DNA of 64,000 nt, from contig CM071930.1 in NCBI GenBank assembly GCA_016081115.2, positions 27,295,641 to 27,359,640 on the forward strand. The letters run 5' to 3'. Numbering within the stretch: the stretch's first letter is position 1; every line of letters begins with the position of its first letter. The stretch is from Rehmannia glutinosa (lineage: Eukaryota; Streptophyta; Magnoliopsida; Lamiales; Orobanchaceae). This document shows positions 35,343-46,264 of this stretch, in pieces. Made by a program: the position numbers and the translations under genes. The notes beneath the pieces were generated by a model. It was not told the DNA's origin, searched no databases, and saw only the letters and a program-made list of their open reading frames with translations.

Positions 35343-36478
35343 TTTTAAAAATAATTCTCAATTTAATCTTAAATTTTTTTTCTACTTTTTTTTACAATAT
35401 ACTAATACATCCTTGAAGACGTCTTCAGAACAATGATAAGAATCAAAACAGTGAAATGCTAAGAAAGCCCATTCTCTTGTGGACACTTCACGTGTAAGAT
35501 TCTTGACCATATATACTATAGATATGTGTATATATGTGTCAATTATAAATGTAACTATCAGAACAATATTCACAGATAGGTTATCAGAAAAAATCAGTGA
35601 GAAAACTCTAAAATATTATATAAAACCCTTGAAGTTCAGGTTAATTACAAAAAGACCCAGAATAAGTTCATTGGTGAATTAATATCTCGTCATATATAGT
35701 TGCCATGAATTATATATTTATATCTTCTATAAATTTTCTTATTGACGAATTTGTTTGTATTGTAACTAAATATAAATATTTAAGACGACACATTTGTATC
35801 ATAAAAATGTATTTTTCAACGACAAAAATATATTTCGCCACTATGACTTAACAAATTATGACAAATAGTTGTGCGTGGAAAATTTTGGTGCGGATTCCGA
35901 CCTTTTACAAATAACTATGACACAATTCAATTAATTGTCGTGAAATATGTGAATTAGTGACGAATGTGATGTTGATAATGACAAAAATAAATGGTGTCAT
36001 AAAAGAAAATTTTAAAATGACATAAATAACTTCGTCATTGTTAATTAATAAGTAATGACAAATCTTTATGCGTTGCAAACAAATCGTCATAAAATGTCTT
36101 TGTTGACGAAATAAGAGTGTCACCATTTTGTTCGAGTGAAAAATGACAAATTTTAATGTTGTCATTAAAAGAAATCATTCGTGACACAATTTTTCATCAC
36201 CAATTATCACTAATTCGTCATCGAAAGATTTTCCTCCAAAAGTTTGTTGTCAAATTCCACCCTCTATGAAATATAGTGACGAGTTTCAGTTAATCGTCAT
36301 GAAATAAGCAATTTAGTGACGACATCCAATACCAATAGTGACGAAATTAAATGGTGTCGTAATAGTGTACTTTACAATGACAAAAATAAAAGTTGTCACT
36401 TTTAATTAACAAATGATGACAAATAGTTGTGCGTCACGAAAAATTTCGTCATAAAATGTGTGATTTCTTGTAGTGATT

Positions 36479-37456
36479 ACATATTCAACGTACTATTATT
36501 AAAGTATTTGAGAGTCTATTTTAAAAATTTATTATGAAAGTCAAATATGGAATGTAGTGACAATAAACAAGCAACATTGTTCATATACGTAAGCAACCTA
36601 ATCACACCATATAAGCAACATTGGCTATATATGTAAGCAAAATGTAGGTTTTAAAATGTTGAGACATGGATGCAGTAAAATGATAGTGAATATGCAACAT
36701 ATATACAGTGAATAATCAAAATTATTAAGATACATAAGTCAATCGTAGTTTCTTAAACGCTAAGACACACCATTACAACCAAGTTGTTGTGCATATGCAA
36801 CATATACTCAATGGATAAGCAACAAGATTGTATTACGTATGCATATTTGGTATTTACGCGTATTGATTAGTTTATTCACCCGACATTACAACATGTTCAT
36901 TATATTACCGTATCTAAGCAATGTAATAATATATCGTAAGCAATTTTTATCCTTTTAGCATGCAAGAATGTTACATATGCAACGTAATACTATTAAAGTA
37001 TTTCAGTGTCTATTTTAAATATTTATAGTGAAAGTCAGATATGGAACACAGTCACAATAAATAAGCAACATTATTCATATATGTAAAGCAATCTAGTCAC
37101 AACAAATAAGCAACATTATTTATATACATAAGCAAAAGGTAGGTTTTAAAAAGTTGAGACACACGAATGCAGTCAAATAATAGTGAATATGCAAAATATA
37201 TATTTTAAATGGATAAGCAAAATTGTTTAGATACATATGATCATAGTTTCTTAAATGCTAAGACACACCATTATAGTCAAATTTTCGTGCATATGCAACA
37301 TATACTCAATGGATAAGCAACATGATTATATTACATATGCATATTTGGTATTTATGAGTATTGATTATTTTATGCACTCGACATTACAGTGTGTTCATTA
37401 ATATTACCGTATCTAAGAAATGTAATAACTTATCGTAAGCAATTTTTTTCCGTTTA
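36479..37456. repeat. Tandem duplication of a 494-bp unit
   Basis: Unit 1 starts ACATATTCAACGTA at 36479 and unit 2 starts ACATATGCAACGTA at 36973. They stay similar to their ends (TATCGTAAGCAATTTTT at about 36930 and 37430). Each unit contains several ATAAGCAA motifs. The RTE LINE inserted at the end of unit 2. No gene seen. Confidence 0.8.
37441..37456. repeat. Target site duplication of the RTE LINE, left copy
   Basis: AATTTTTTTCCGTTTA here and AATTTTTATCCGTTTA at 40657-40672 differ at one base and bracket the LINE exactly. Confidence 0.85.
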
Positions 37457-40400
37457 AAATATAGACAGGCAACCCGTCTATATGTTATCGGTCCCAAGTC
37501 CGGATAAATGAGGAGGGTTGCGTTAGGTCAACAACCAGACTTAAAACTCTTGTCCTTTTCTTATAGTATGGATCTTATAAGACATCGTGATAAAAGCTAG
37601 GATGCTCCTCGTAAGGAGTGCGTGCGCCGTAGGTCCGATCGCGGTGTCTTGGCAATGACCGCTACACCTCCATAAGAGCTTGGGTGTAGTGAAAAATACA
37701 CAAGCCCTCACACACTAATAAGAGGAACACAAATTATAACAAGAAAATTAGAAAGTATAGAATTGGCAATTGGAACATAGGTACTTTGTGAGTAAAACTA
37801 TAGAGCTAGTAGATATTATGAAAAGATGAAACGTAGATATTATGTGTATCCAAGAGATACTAAATGGGGAGGAGAGAAAGCTAAGACACTAGATACTACA
37901 GGGATATAAGCTTTGATATAGTGGAAAGGATAGAATTAGGAATGAGGTGGGTATCATTGTAGATCCTCTCTTCATAGATCAAGTAGTAGGAGTAACTAGA
38001 AAAAGAGATAGAATCATAGCTCTTAAAATTGTAGTAGGTAAATCTAACTTATAAATATTGTTAGTGTATATGCACCTCAAGTAGGATTAGATGATGCTAC
38101 TAAGGCTAAATTTTGGGAAGATTTAGAAACTCTAATGCAATCAATCCCTCAAAATGAAAAAGTCATCATAGGTGGAGACTTAAATGACATGTGGGGAAGG
38201 ATAATGAAGATTATGAAAGGGTCCATGAAGGATATGGCTTTAGCTCGCGCAACAATGAGGGTAGAACCATCCTAGACTTTGCAGTTGCTTATGATTTCAT
38301 TATAGGTAATACCTTCTTTAAAAAGATAGACGAACATTTAATTATATTTAAAAGTGGTCATAACAAATTACAAATTGACTACTTCCTAACCAGAAAAAGC
38401 GATAGAAAAATATGCAAATATTGCAAAGTAATACCTGGAGAAAGCCTCGCCACCCAACATAGACTACTAGTTTTGGATATCAAACTTATTAACATACACT
38501 TAAAGAGAAAGAAAATTAACATACCAAGAATTAAGTGGTGGAACTTAGAATAAAGAAAAAAGAGATAGTTTTATCAAATCTCTAGTAGAAACCATTGATT
38601 GGAAAGTGGAAGACAAAACTGATGATACATGGAACTATGTAACTACTCAAATGAAAAAGATTGCAAAAGAAACATTAGGGGTGTCAAATGTTAATAAATG
38701 GAATAAAGAGTCATGGTGGTGGAATCAAGAAATCCAAGAGAAGGTAAAGGAAAAACGAACTAGTTACAAAGTATTATATTCCTGTAAAAACGAAGAAAAT
38801 CTTAAAAGATATAAAGACGTCAAAAAAGAAGTAAGAAGAGCAATATATGAAGCAAAAACCAAGGCATATGAAGATTTTTATAAAAAACTAGATACTAAGA
38901 AAGGAGAGAAAGATATATATAAAATAGCAAAATTTAGAGAAAAATAAACAAGAGATCTAACCCAAACTAAATGCATAAAAGATGAGAATGGTAATATTTT
39001 AGTGAAAGACGAGGACATAAGAGATCGATGGAAGAGGTATTTCAATAATCTTTTTAACGAACTGAAGAGGAATGAAGTCATATTAGGGGAACTAAGCCAA
39101 TCTGAACTGAATAGAAACCGTACCTTTTATCGTATGATTCAACTTCATGAAACAGAAAAAGCACTAAACAAAATGAAAACTGGCAAAACAGTTGGCCTAG
39201 ATGATATAACAATTGAAGCATGGAACTGTCTAGGTGGAGTTGGAATTGCATGACTTACTAAATTATTTAATGTTATCCTAAAAACTAAGAAAATGCCTAA
39301 TGAATGGAGAAAAAGTATGTTGATACCTATATATATAAAAACAAAGGGGATATATAAAATTGTGCAAATTACAGGGGAATTAAATTAATAAGTCATACAA
39401 TGAAACTATGGGAAAGAGTTATAGAAGCAAGAATAAGAAATGAAACTAGTATATTAGATAATCAATTTGGCTTCATGCCAGGAAGATCTACAATTGAAGT
39501 TATACACTTGATTAGACGATCATGTGAATAATATAACGAGAGAAAATAAGATTTACATATGGTTTTTATTGATCTTGAAAAGGCATACGATAGAGTCAAC
39601 CGAGATATAATGTGGCGCGTATTGGAAAAAAAAAAAAAGTGAATAAAAATAGCTTACATAGATGCCATAAAAGATATGTATGATGATATAACAACATGTA
39701 TCGGGACACCAACAGGGAATATCTAGTGAATTCCCAAACACTATAGGTTTGCATCGAGGATCCGCTCTAGCCCTTACCTTTTTATTCTAATAATTGATGA
39801 AATCACTAAACACTTACAAATATCCATCCCTGAATGTATGCTATTTGCGGACGATATAGTTTTAATTGATGAAATAAGGGAAGGAGTAAATGCAAAATTG
39901 GAAGTTTGGAGAGAAGCACTCGAATCAAAAGGTTTTACTATAAGTAAGGCTAAAATAGAATACATAGAATGCCACTTTAGTAAAAACAACAGGAACAATG
40001 AGACGAAGGTTAAAATTGATGGACATGAAGTGAGTATAACAAAGAGTTTTAAATACTTAGGATCTATAATTAAAGAGAACGGAGAAATCAATAAAGATGT
40101 GACACATAGGATCCATGCGGGTTGGAATAAATGGAGGAGTGCATCTTCTATCCTTTGTGACCGTAAAATACCACTAAAATTGAAAGGAAAATTTTATAAA
40201 ACGGCCACAAGGCCCGCAATGCTTTATGGAGCAGAATGTTGGACGACTAAATATGAAAACGAACAAAAAATGAGGGTAGCAGAGATGAGAATACTAAGAT
40301 GGATGTGCGAACACACTAAATTAGATAGAATAAGAAATGAACACATTAGAAACAAAGTGGGAGTAGCACCAATAGATGAGAAAATCAGAGAAACACGATT

Positions 40401-40656
40401 AAGATGGTTTGGACATGTTTATAGGAGACCTTTAGATGCACCTGTGCGACGTTTAGAAGGTAGAGAATCACTCACACAAATCAAAAGAGGCAGAGGTAGA
40501 CCTAAAAAGACTTGGAAAGAAGCTATTAAACAAGACATGTTATACCTAAAAATAAATGAAAATATGGCTTATGACCGTAAACAATGGTGCAATATGATCC
40601 GTATAGCCAACCCCACGTAGTGGGAATAAGGCTTAGTTTGTTGTTGTTGTTGTTGT
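37457..40656 (+). mobile_element. RTE-type LINE, nearly full length, mutated
   Basis: A 3.2-kb non-LTR retrotransposon with a 16-bp target duplication and a 3' tail of repeated TTG (to 40656), characteristic of plant RTE elements. A GC-richer 5' leader lies at 37457-37740 (GGTTGCGTTAGG, GGTCCGATCGCGG). Endonuclease then reverse-transcriptase coding follows on the plus strand. Confidence 0.9.
37745..40620 (+). pseudogene. RTE endonuclease/reverse transcriptase ORF, degraded
   Basis: An AP-endonuclease domain spans about 37760-38550: IGNWNIGTL, VDIMCIQE and the later GGDLND-like region broken near 38180, then LDFAVAYDFIIGNTFF and HNKLQIDYFLTRK. A connector (38606-38947, WWNQEIQEKVKEKRTSYK) and RT follow. 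RT shows ALNKMKTGKTVGLDDITIEAW (39150-39250), FGFMPGRSTIEVIHLI, FIDLEKAYDRVNRD with a break, then MLFADDIVLIDEIREGVNAK (39838). The clean 260-codon C-terminal part ends at 40620 with RRPLDAPVRRLEGRE and a GRGRPKKTWKEAIKQD tail typical of plant RTE. At least six frame or stop defects rule out a product. Confidence 0.87.
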
Positions 40657-40672
40657 AATTTTTATCCGTTTA

Positions 40673-41832
40673 GTACGCAGGAATATGGTTATCAACGAGT
40701 TTTGAGTTCGAATTGCTTTCAAGTGTTTATATTTATGTTGCAGCATGATGTGAGTAAAAAAACAAGCAGGATACGCCAGGGTAGGAAGATGACGACTGAT
40801 TTATTTGTTTTGTAGGCAATGAAGTTTTTTTCGTTTGATTCTGCTTTCGGTTTTGGAAGAACTTTAATTGGACTTTTTTCTTATTGATTGATCGTATCTT
40901 CCACTTTTTTGCATGTAACTGGTGCTATTTTCATGAGATGATGGAAGGATTTATATGGACATATTAACCCCTACCAACTTATTAATAAGGAAACATGTAA
41001 GTGGATGGATTGTTATTTTTTTGCCATTGAAAATAGATGATGTGTGGCTCAGATTCGTCCCTACGGACTTGCCCTTTGAGATGTCCCCTATATAACCCTC
41101 TCTCATCATATGTTTGATAAAATTATCAATATATTTAAATCCCGAAATTATCAGTTTGTATGGCATTTGGCCAATGAGATTGAGATATCTGCACAAAAAA
41201 AAAGCCAATGAACAGGGATACATTATTAGTAGGTGGGCAGCCAAACATGGCATGTGGGCACATCCGCATCTTTCAAGCCAAAAAGCGAGAGAAAAAACAA
41301 GAGAATTAGAAGAAAAATGTGGAGGTAGAAGAAATTCGGGGAGGTGGGGCGGGCAAGTCCCACTCATGTCTTTTTCGATTATTTTTCACAGAGACAATAA
41401 TGCGAACACCTCCCATGCGCCATCAACATTTCAAAAATAAACAACAAAGTAAACACACACAATATCACTTAAAGAAGTTTTTTTACTCTCTCTGTGTCTC
41501 ACTCTCTTCCCTTTTTCCGCCTCCTTTTACTTTGCTTCTCTCCCACACTTCCGCGCATTTCACCCTTTAGTATTTTCTTAATTCTATTAGAACGGTATGC
41601 AAAAATATTGCAGATTCTTCATCCAAGTTTGAATGCTTAGTATAGATTAAATTAGTTAGATCTTTTGATTTATTTACTAGATATTGGGTTTCTAATGATT
41701 TAAATATTGGTAAACTATGTGATAGTTTGTGTGTGTGAATATATAGAAGTCCCATTAGCAATGGGTTGTGACTGTATTTGTTAACAGGTGGTGAGTCAAA
41801 GAAAGGGACTTGAGTGTAAGAGTGACGCAGTA
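40673..41832. other. Upstream region of the ABHD17-like gene
   Basis: AT-rich intergenic DNA to about 41100, then sequence leading to the ABHD17-like gene. A pyrimidine-rich leader (CTCTCTCTGTGTCTCACTCT, about 41490) suggests a 5' UTR starting near 41450-41550. A possible UTR intron runs from a GT at 41595 to AACAG at 41783-41787. No other gene seen. Confidence 0.45.
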
Positions 41833-44800
41833 ATGGGCGGGGTGACGTCATCGATGGCTGCGAAGTTCGCTTTCTTTCCGCCTAATCCTCCGTCGTACAA
41901 ATTGGTGCATGATGACGTAACGGGGCTGCTGCTGCTGAGCCCATTTCCACACCGCGAAAACGTGGAGATTATGCGGCTGCCGACGCGGCGGGGGACTGAG
42001 ATTGTGGCGGTGTACGTGCGCCACCCTATGGCGACTTCCACAGTTCTTTACTCGCATGGAAACGCCGCTGATCTGGGGCAGATGTACGAGCTTTTTATCG
42101 AGCTTAGTATACACTTGCGCGTCAATCTCCTCGGGTACTGAATACTGATATTGATTTCATCCTCCGATTCTGTTTGTTCCTTTGAATTATAATGCTGTTG
42201 TCTGCTTCAACTTTTAACACTTTTCGTAATATTTGCAATTAATGCACTTTAATGGAGTTAATACACGAAATTGGGTGTCTAAATCAAAGGAAAACGGAGA
42301 AACTGTGAAGTGTGGCACTGGCTTGTGATTTAGAGTTATGTTTTGATTTTCTGTTTTTTGGTTTTTGGTTTCTAGGTTTTCTGTTTTGATTTTGGATCCT
42401 GCTTGTTGGGTTTTTAAAAGTTATTATTGCTTTTTTCGATCGAGAAGAGCTGGTTTTGCCTTGCTAATTCTTCAATTTTTGACCTTTTGTTAATTTGGAA
42501 ATTTGGCAAGAATTGGTTTATCGAATCCATCCAAGTGCGTTTATTGTGGTAGTCTTTTTTTCCGAAAGGGGTACAGAGTGATGCAGCATCCATCTCTTCA
42601 ATTTTACAACTTTTCCTGAAAAGTCTTTGAAGCAGGGAGTAATGGATAGTTCCTTCTTCTTAGAGTTTTTCAGTGGGCAGAAAGTTTCTTGTTCTAGTTA
42701 TTTATGGCATAATTGTATAAAGGATTTGAATGCGGAGAGAGTAGTTTGTTGAAACGCTGGTCACAAAACCATTTTTGCTGGGTACGACTTATTTCTTGGG
42801 AAGTTGATTGTTTCTTTTGGACCATATGTTAAACTTGATTGCGAAGGTTGAAATGCAGTAGCTGCTGTATACTGACTTTAGTTTAAAAAACTGATTTCGA
42901 TGCATGCTTAAAAAACGTAGATTGTGATGGAATTTGTCTTATGATCTGTTGGAAGGAGCTTTTCTGCTGTTCTGTACACCAAATGGTTTGTTTAGTTTGG
43001 GTATAATGCGTCTTAATCATTGTAGCAAAACCAGTATATGCTTGATCACTTATCAGATAGTTGTCCTCAATTTGGAGTTACACCTGGTTGGACTGCACGG
43101 TATTTAGGAATTGGAAGTACGTGATAACCGAATACTCTAGTGTGTCATATAACTGCAAGGTTTTGAAACTCATGTATTTCTCTGTCCTTTTTGAACTGTG
43201 AAGAGTGTACACTCTCTGCAACAAAACAAGGTAGGCATATAATGGAGGTGCCTCTCCAATTTAATTAATGAATATTAGTGAAAGGGAACTTGAAATATGC
43301 TTTTTTATAGAACCAAGTAGTAAAGTTGATCTTGAGTGAACAGCTTCTTTTCTGCCTGATTTATGTTCTTTTAATTTAGTTCCGAGAGTTTCTTTTGTTT
43401 AAATTCTTGGACTTACTGCTTTCACAATGGTGAACATATTGGATTTGAAATGTCCCAGATATTACAGTCAATTAGCTTTTCTGGAAGCCCCCATAAGTGA
43501 GTAGGAAGATTTCTGATTTTAGACGGATTTATCGAGCACCAGCCTCTGTTTAGTTACCGTATTAATAAGGTGTACTTTTTTTTGTCTTGACAAATAAGGT
43601 GTACTTAGATTGTACTAGAAATTGCTGGTATGAGTGATTACAAACAATTACACTTAATTACCTATCTGTGTAAGGATCTTAATATTAGTGAGAGATTACC
43701 TCTCAGTATATTTTACAAATCAGATTTCTTCTAAGCAATTTAGCTAATAAATGATTAATCATATGATGCTTCTCTAAATGTGTTCAGGTATGACTACTCT
43801 GGTTATGGACAATCATCTGGAAAGGTGTGTGTTTATCAAATGTTACCAGTATTAATTCTCATTTTTCTTTTTCTATTTTTCTTTTTGGGAATATGTAACG
43901 TGACCTGATGTACGTATGTCACAACATAATCCTCAATGTGGTATTGTATTTATAGCCCAGTGAGCAGAACACATATGCGGATATTGAAGCTGCATTTAAG
44001 TGTCTCGAGGAGAACTATGGTACTAAGCAGGAAGATTTAATCCTATACGGTCAATCTGTTGGAAGTGGACCGACTTTGGATTTAGCAGCTCGTTTGCCTC
44101 GTTTAAGAGCTGTTGTTTTGCATAGTCCCATACTATCTGGTGTAAGAGTTATGTATGCAGTAAAGCGTACATACTGGTTTGACATCTACAAGGTAGAGTT
44201 CTCACCATCATCCATTGTAAATTGTGGGATAAAACCGATTTGCATTTATTGGTCGATTTACTGTGTTGTTGCTTTGGTCTTGCTGCAGAACATCGATAAA
44301 ATGCCGTTGGTTAATTGTCCTGTTCTCATTATTCATGTAAGTACTGCATTCTCTACACTACTGCACTTTTTTTTTTATTGTCCCCGGCTTTTAGCAAAAA
44401 AGCTACAAATGACTCAATTCAAACCTTGAGCATACATATATATATATATATATATATAAGAATGATGTCAAATGATCAAATAAAGGAGGTGATGAAGACA
44501 AAAGTTGATTCACAAGAATACCGAAAGTATTGAACAAAACAATAGAATTCTCAAAAGAACGTGTATTGCTCGGAGAAGATATAAATCTCAAAACTTAATA
44601 ATATTCAGCCTCACTAAAAATAATAACAAAACAAATATTTATAGGATTAAACTCCTACCACAATAAAACTCCTAACTTGACTAGGAAACTTAAAGATAAA
44701 CTAAATAAAATCCTAAACACACAAATCGCTATCTCTAAAATATAAGATATTCTAAAATTATAAAAGATAATAAAAATCGATATCATATCTCCATCAGGAG

Positions 44801-45769
44801 GACATAAATATCTTAGAGGGTGTTTGGCTCATTGTATGAACTTATAAGCTCTTCAAAATATCTTATAAGATGTTTGATAACTTATAAGCTATCTAAAAAT
44901 GTTCGATAATTTTTTTCAAAAGAGATATTATAAGCTCTCAAAATCAGATGTTAAAAGCTTATAAACAACTTTTAAGAAAGGTGGGGATCCCAATTTATTT
45001 TCAAAAGATCTTATTTTAGCTACCTCCTTTTATTTTCACCATTTATATTACAAAACTGTCATTACTAACATCTTATAAGGTTTACCATCTTATTTTATCC
45101 AAATGCTTCAACAACTTATTTTCAAAATAAGATCACTATCATTTTATATGTGGGAGCTTATAAGATCTTTTAAATAAGCTTAGCCAAAGGTCCTCTTAGT
45201 CTTCTCATTTATGATGTAAATTTCTTCCAAGTTTTGGTCATTGTCGGCATGATCTGGTTATTAATTTCTCATGGGTAAATCCTAATTGTTCTCAGGGAAC
45301 TGCAGATGAAGTGGTTGATTTTTCACACGGTAAGCAGCTCTGGGAACTCTGCAAGGAGAAATACGAACCGTTGTGGATTAAAGGAGGGAATCACTGCAAT
45401 CTAGAACTCTATCCCGAGTACATCAGACATCTCAAGAAGTTTATCGCAACTGTAGAACGATCTCCTTCGCATAGAATCAGTACTAGGAAAAGCACAGACC
45501 AGTTCGAGCCTTCTAGGAAGAGTACAGACATATTCGACGCTCCAAGGAAGAGCACCGACAGGAGAGAAAAACCGAGGCGCAGCACAGATAAGCCCGAAAG
45601 ATCAAAAAATCAGACGCAAAACGTTGATAAATTAAGGATCTCATTTGATCAAATGGAAAGGTCAAGGAGAAGCGTTGATTGCATTGAGAAATCGTGGAAA
45701 AGCATCGACCATCAACTCGAAAGAGGTCGGAAGAGTGTCGACAGGCTGGATAGAATACGCACCGGGTAA
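41833..45769 (+). CDS. Alpha/beta hydrolase of the ABHD17 family, five exons, intact
   Basis: Predicted 365-residue serine hydrolase. Exons: 41833-42134, 43788-43824, 43956-44192, 44289-44336 and 45296-45769, all with GT/AG introns and consistent phase. It starts MGGVTSSMAAKFAFFPPNPP. An in-frame ATG at 41788 is less likely because plant homologues start at MGGVTS. The oxyanion region is YSHGNAADLGQ. The nucleophile is Ser147 in GQSVG, acid Asp212 in GTADEVVD and base His241 in GGNHCNLE, so the triad is complete. Animal ABHD17 proteins remove palmitate from membrane proteins; the plant substrate is unknown. The C-terminal 100 residues hold repeated R-[KR]-S-[TVI]-D motifs, possibly phosphorylated. 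The 959-bp last intron has accumulated repeats. Confidence 0.93.
44431..44458. repeat. (TA)n microsatellite in ABHD17 intron 4
   Basis: About eleven TA repeats follow GAGCATACA within the last intron. Confidence 0.9.
44817..45193. mobile_element. hAT-like MITE in ABHD17 intron 4
   Basis: A 377-bp AT-rich element with imperfect terminal inverted repeats: AGGGTGTTTGGCT at the left, AGCCAAAGGTCCT at the right. It is bracketed by TCTTAG at 44811-44816 and 45194-45199. Internal TTATAAGCT/AGCTTATAA motifs are typical of plant hAT-derived MITEs. Non-coding. The six matching bases fit most of an 8-bp hAT duplication. Preceding intron sequence (44460-44810), with a TATTTATAGG motif, may be an older LTR fragment. 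Confidence 0.7.
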
Positions 45770-46264
45770 TATTTTTTTACCTGTAGTAAAATTTATGCAT
45801 GGATATGTAATATGTTGGTGAGGGTTATAGAAAAATCAAAATTGGGTTATGGTACTTTCAGGTTTTATAATTGCCCTTCTAGAAATTCTGTAAAACTGGT
45901 GCATGAAATCATAGAAAATGTGTCGTATTGTTTTAAAGATTTTGTTCTTTTCCTTGGTCTACGCTAAAACATAGTTTATATAAGTCGAATGCTCAAGGAA
46001 AATTAAACCCTGGGAAAATAAGGGAACAAAAACAAAAGGGGGGTTGAAATACAAGAGTACTAGAGAGATCAAGATTCAAGGCATAATATGCGAAAATTAT
46101 ATCTAGTACTATTATATTTGTTGGAGCCAATTTATTAACTGGTTGGCTCACATATTACAGAAGATACACTAAACCCTAGTGTCATGCTACTATGCTAGTT
46201 TGTAGAAAGAATAAAAAGTTGTACATATTAAGTTATTAAAATTTCAGAAAAATTGTGTAGACCC
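45770..46264. other. Convergent 3' intergenic region
   Basis: 495 bp between the stop codons of the ABHD17-like (+) and dehydrogenase (-) genes. It must hold both 3' UTRs. AT-rich; no gene or transposon boundary recognised. Confidence 0.6.

Larger units (their letters stand above)
32466..36475 (-). mobile_element. CACTA (En/Spm) transposon encoding a TNPA-like protein
   Basis: A 4,010-bp element with terminal inverted repeats CACTACAAGAAATCACACA (32466) and its complement ending CTTGTAGTG (36475). It is flanked by the 3-bp target duplication ATT at 32463-32465 and 36476-36478. Both are diagnostic of CACTA elements. Subterminal regions (32480-33380 and 35690-36460) are packed with TGACGAAA/TTTCGTCA motifs. 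The only coding remnant is a Transposase_24-type gene. No TNPD/TNP2 transposase is present, so the element would need one in trans. Confidence 0.93.

Noticed and set aside
41788..41832. Upstream in-frame ATG for the ABHD17-like gene
   Set aside because: It would add 15 residues with no family similarity and lies at a likely UTR splice acceptor (AACAG at 41783-41787). The MGGVTSS start at 41833 matches plant homologues.
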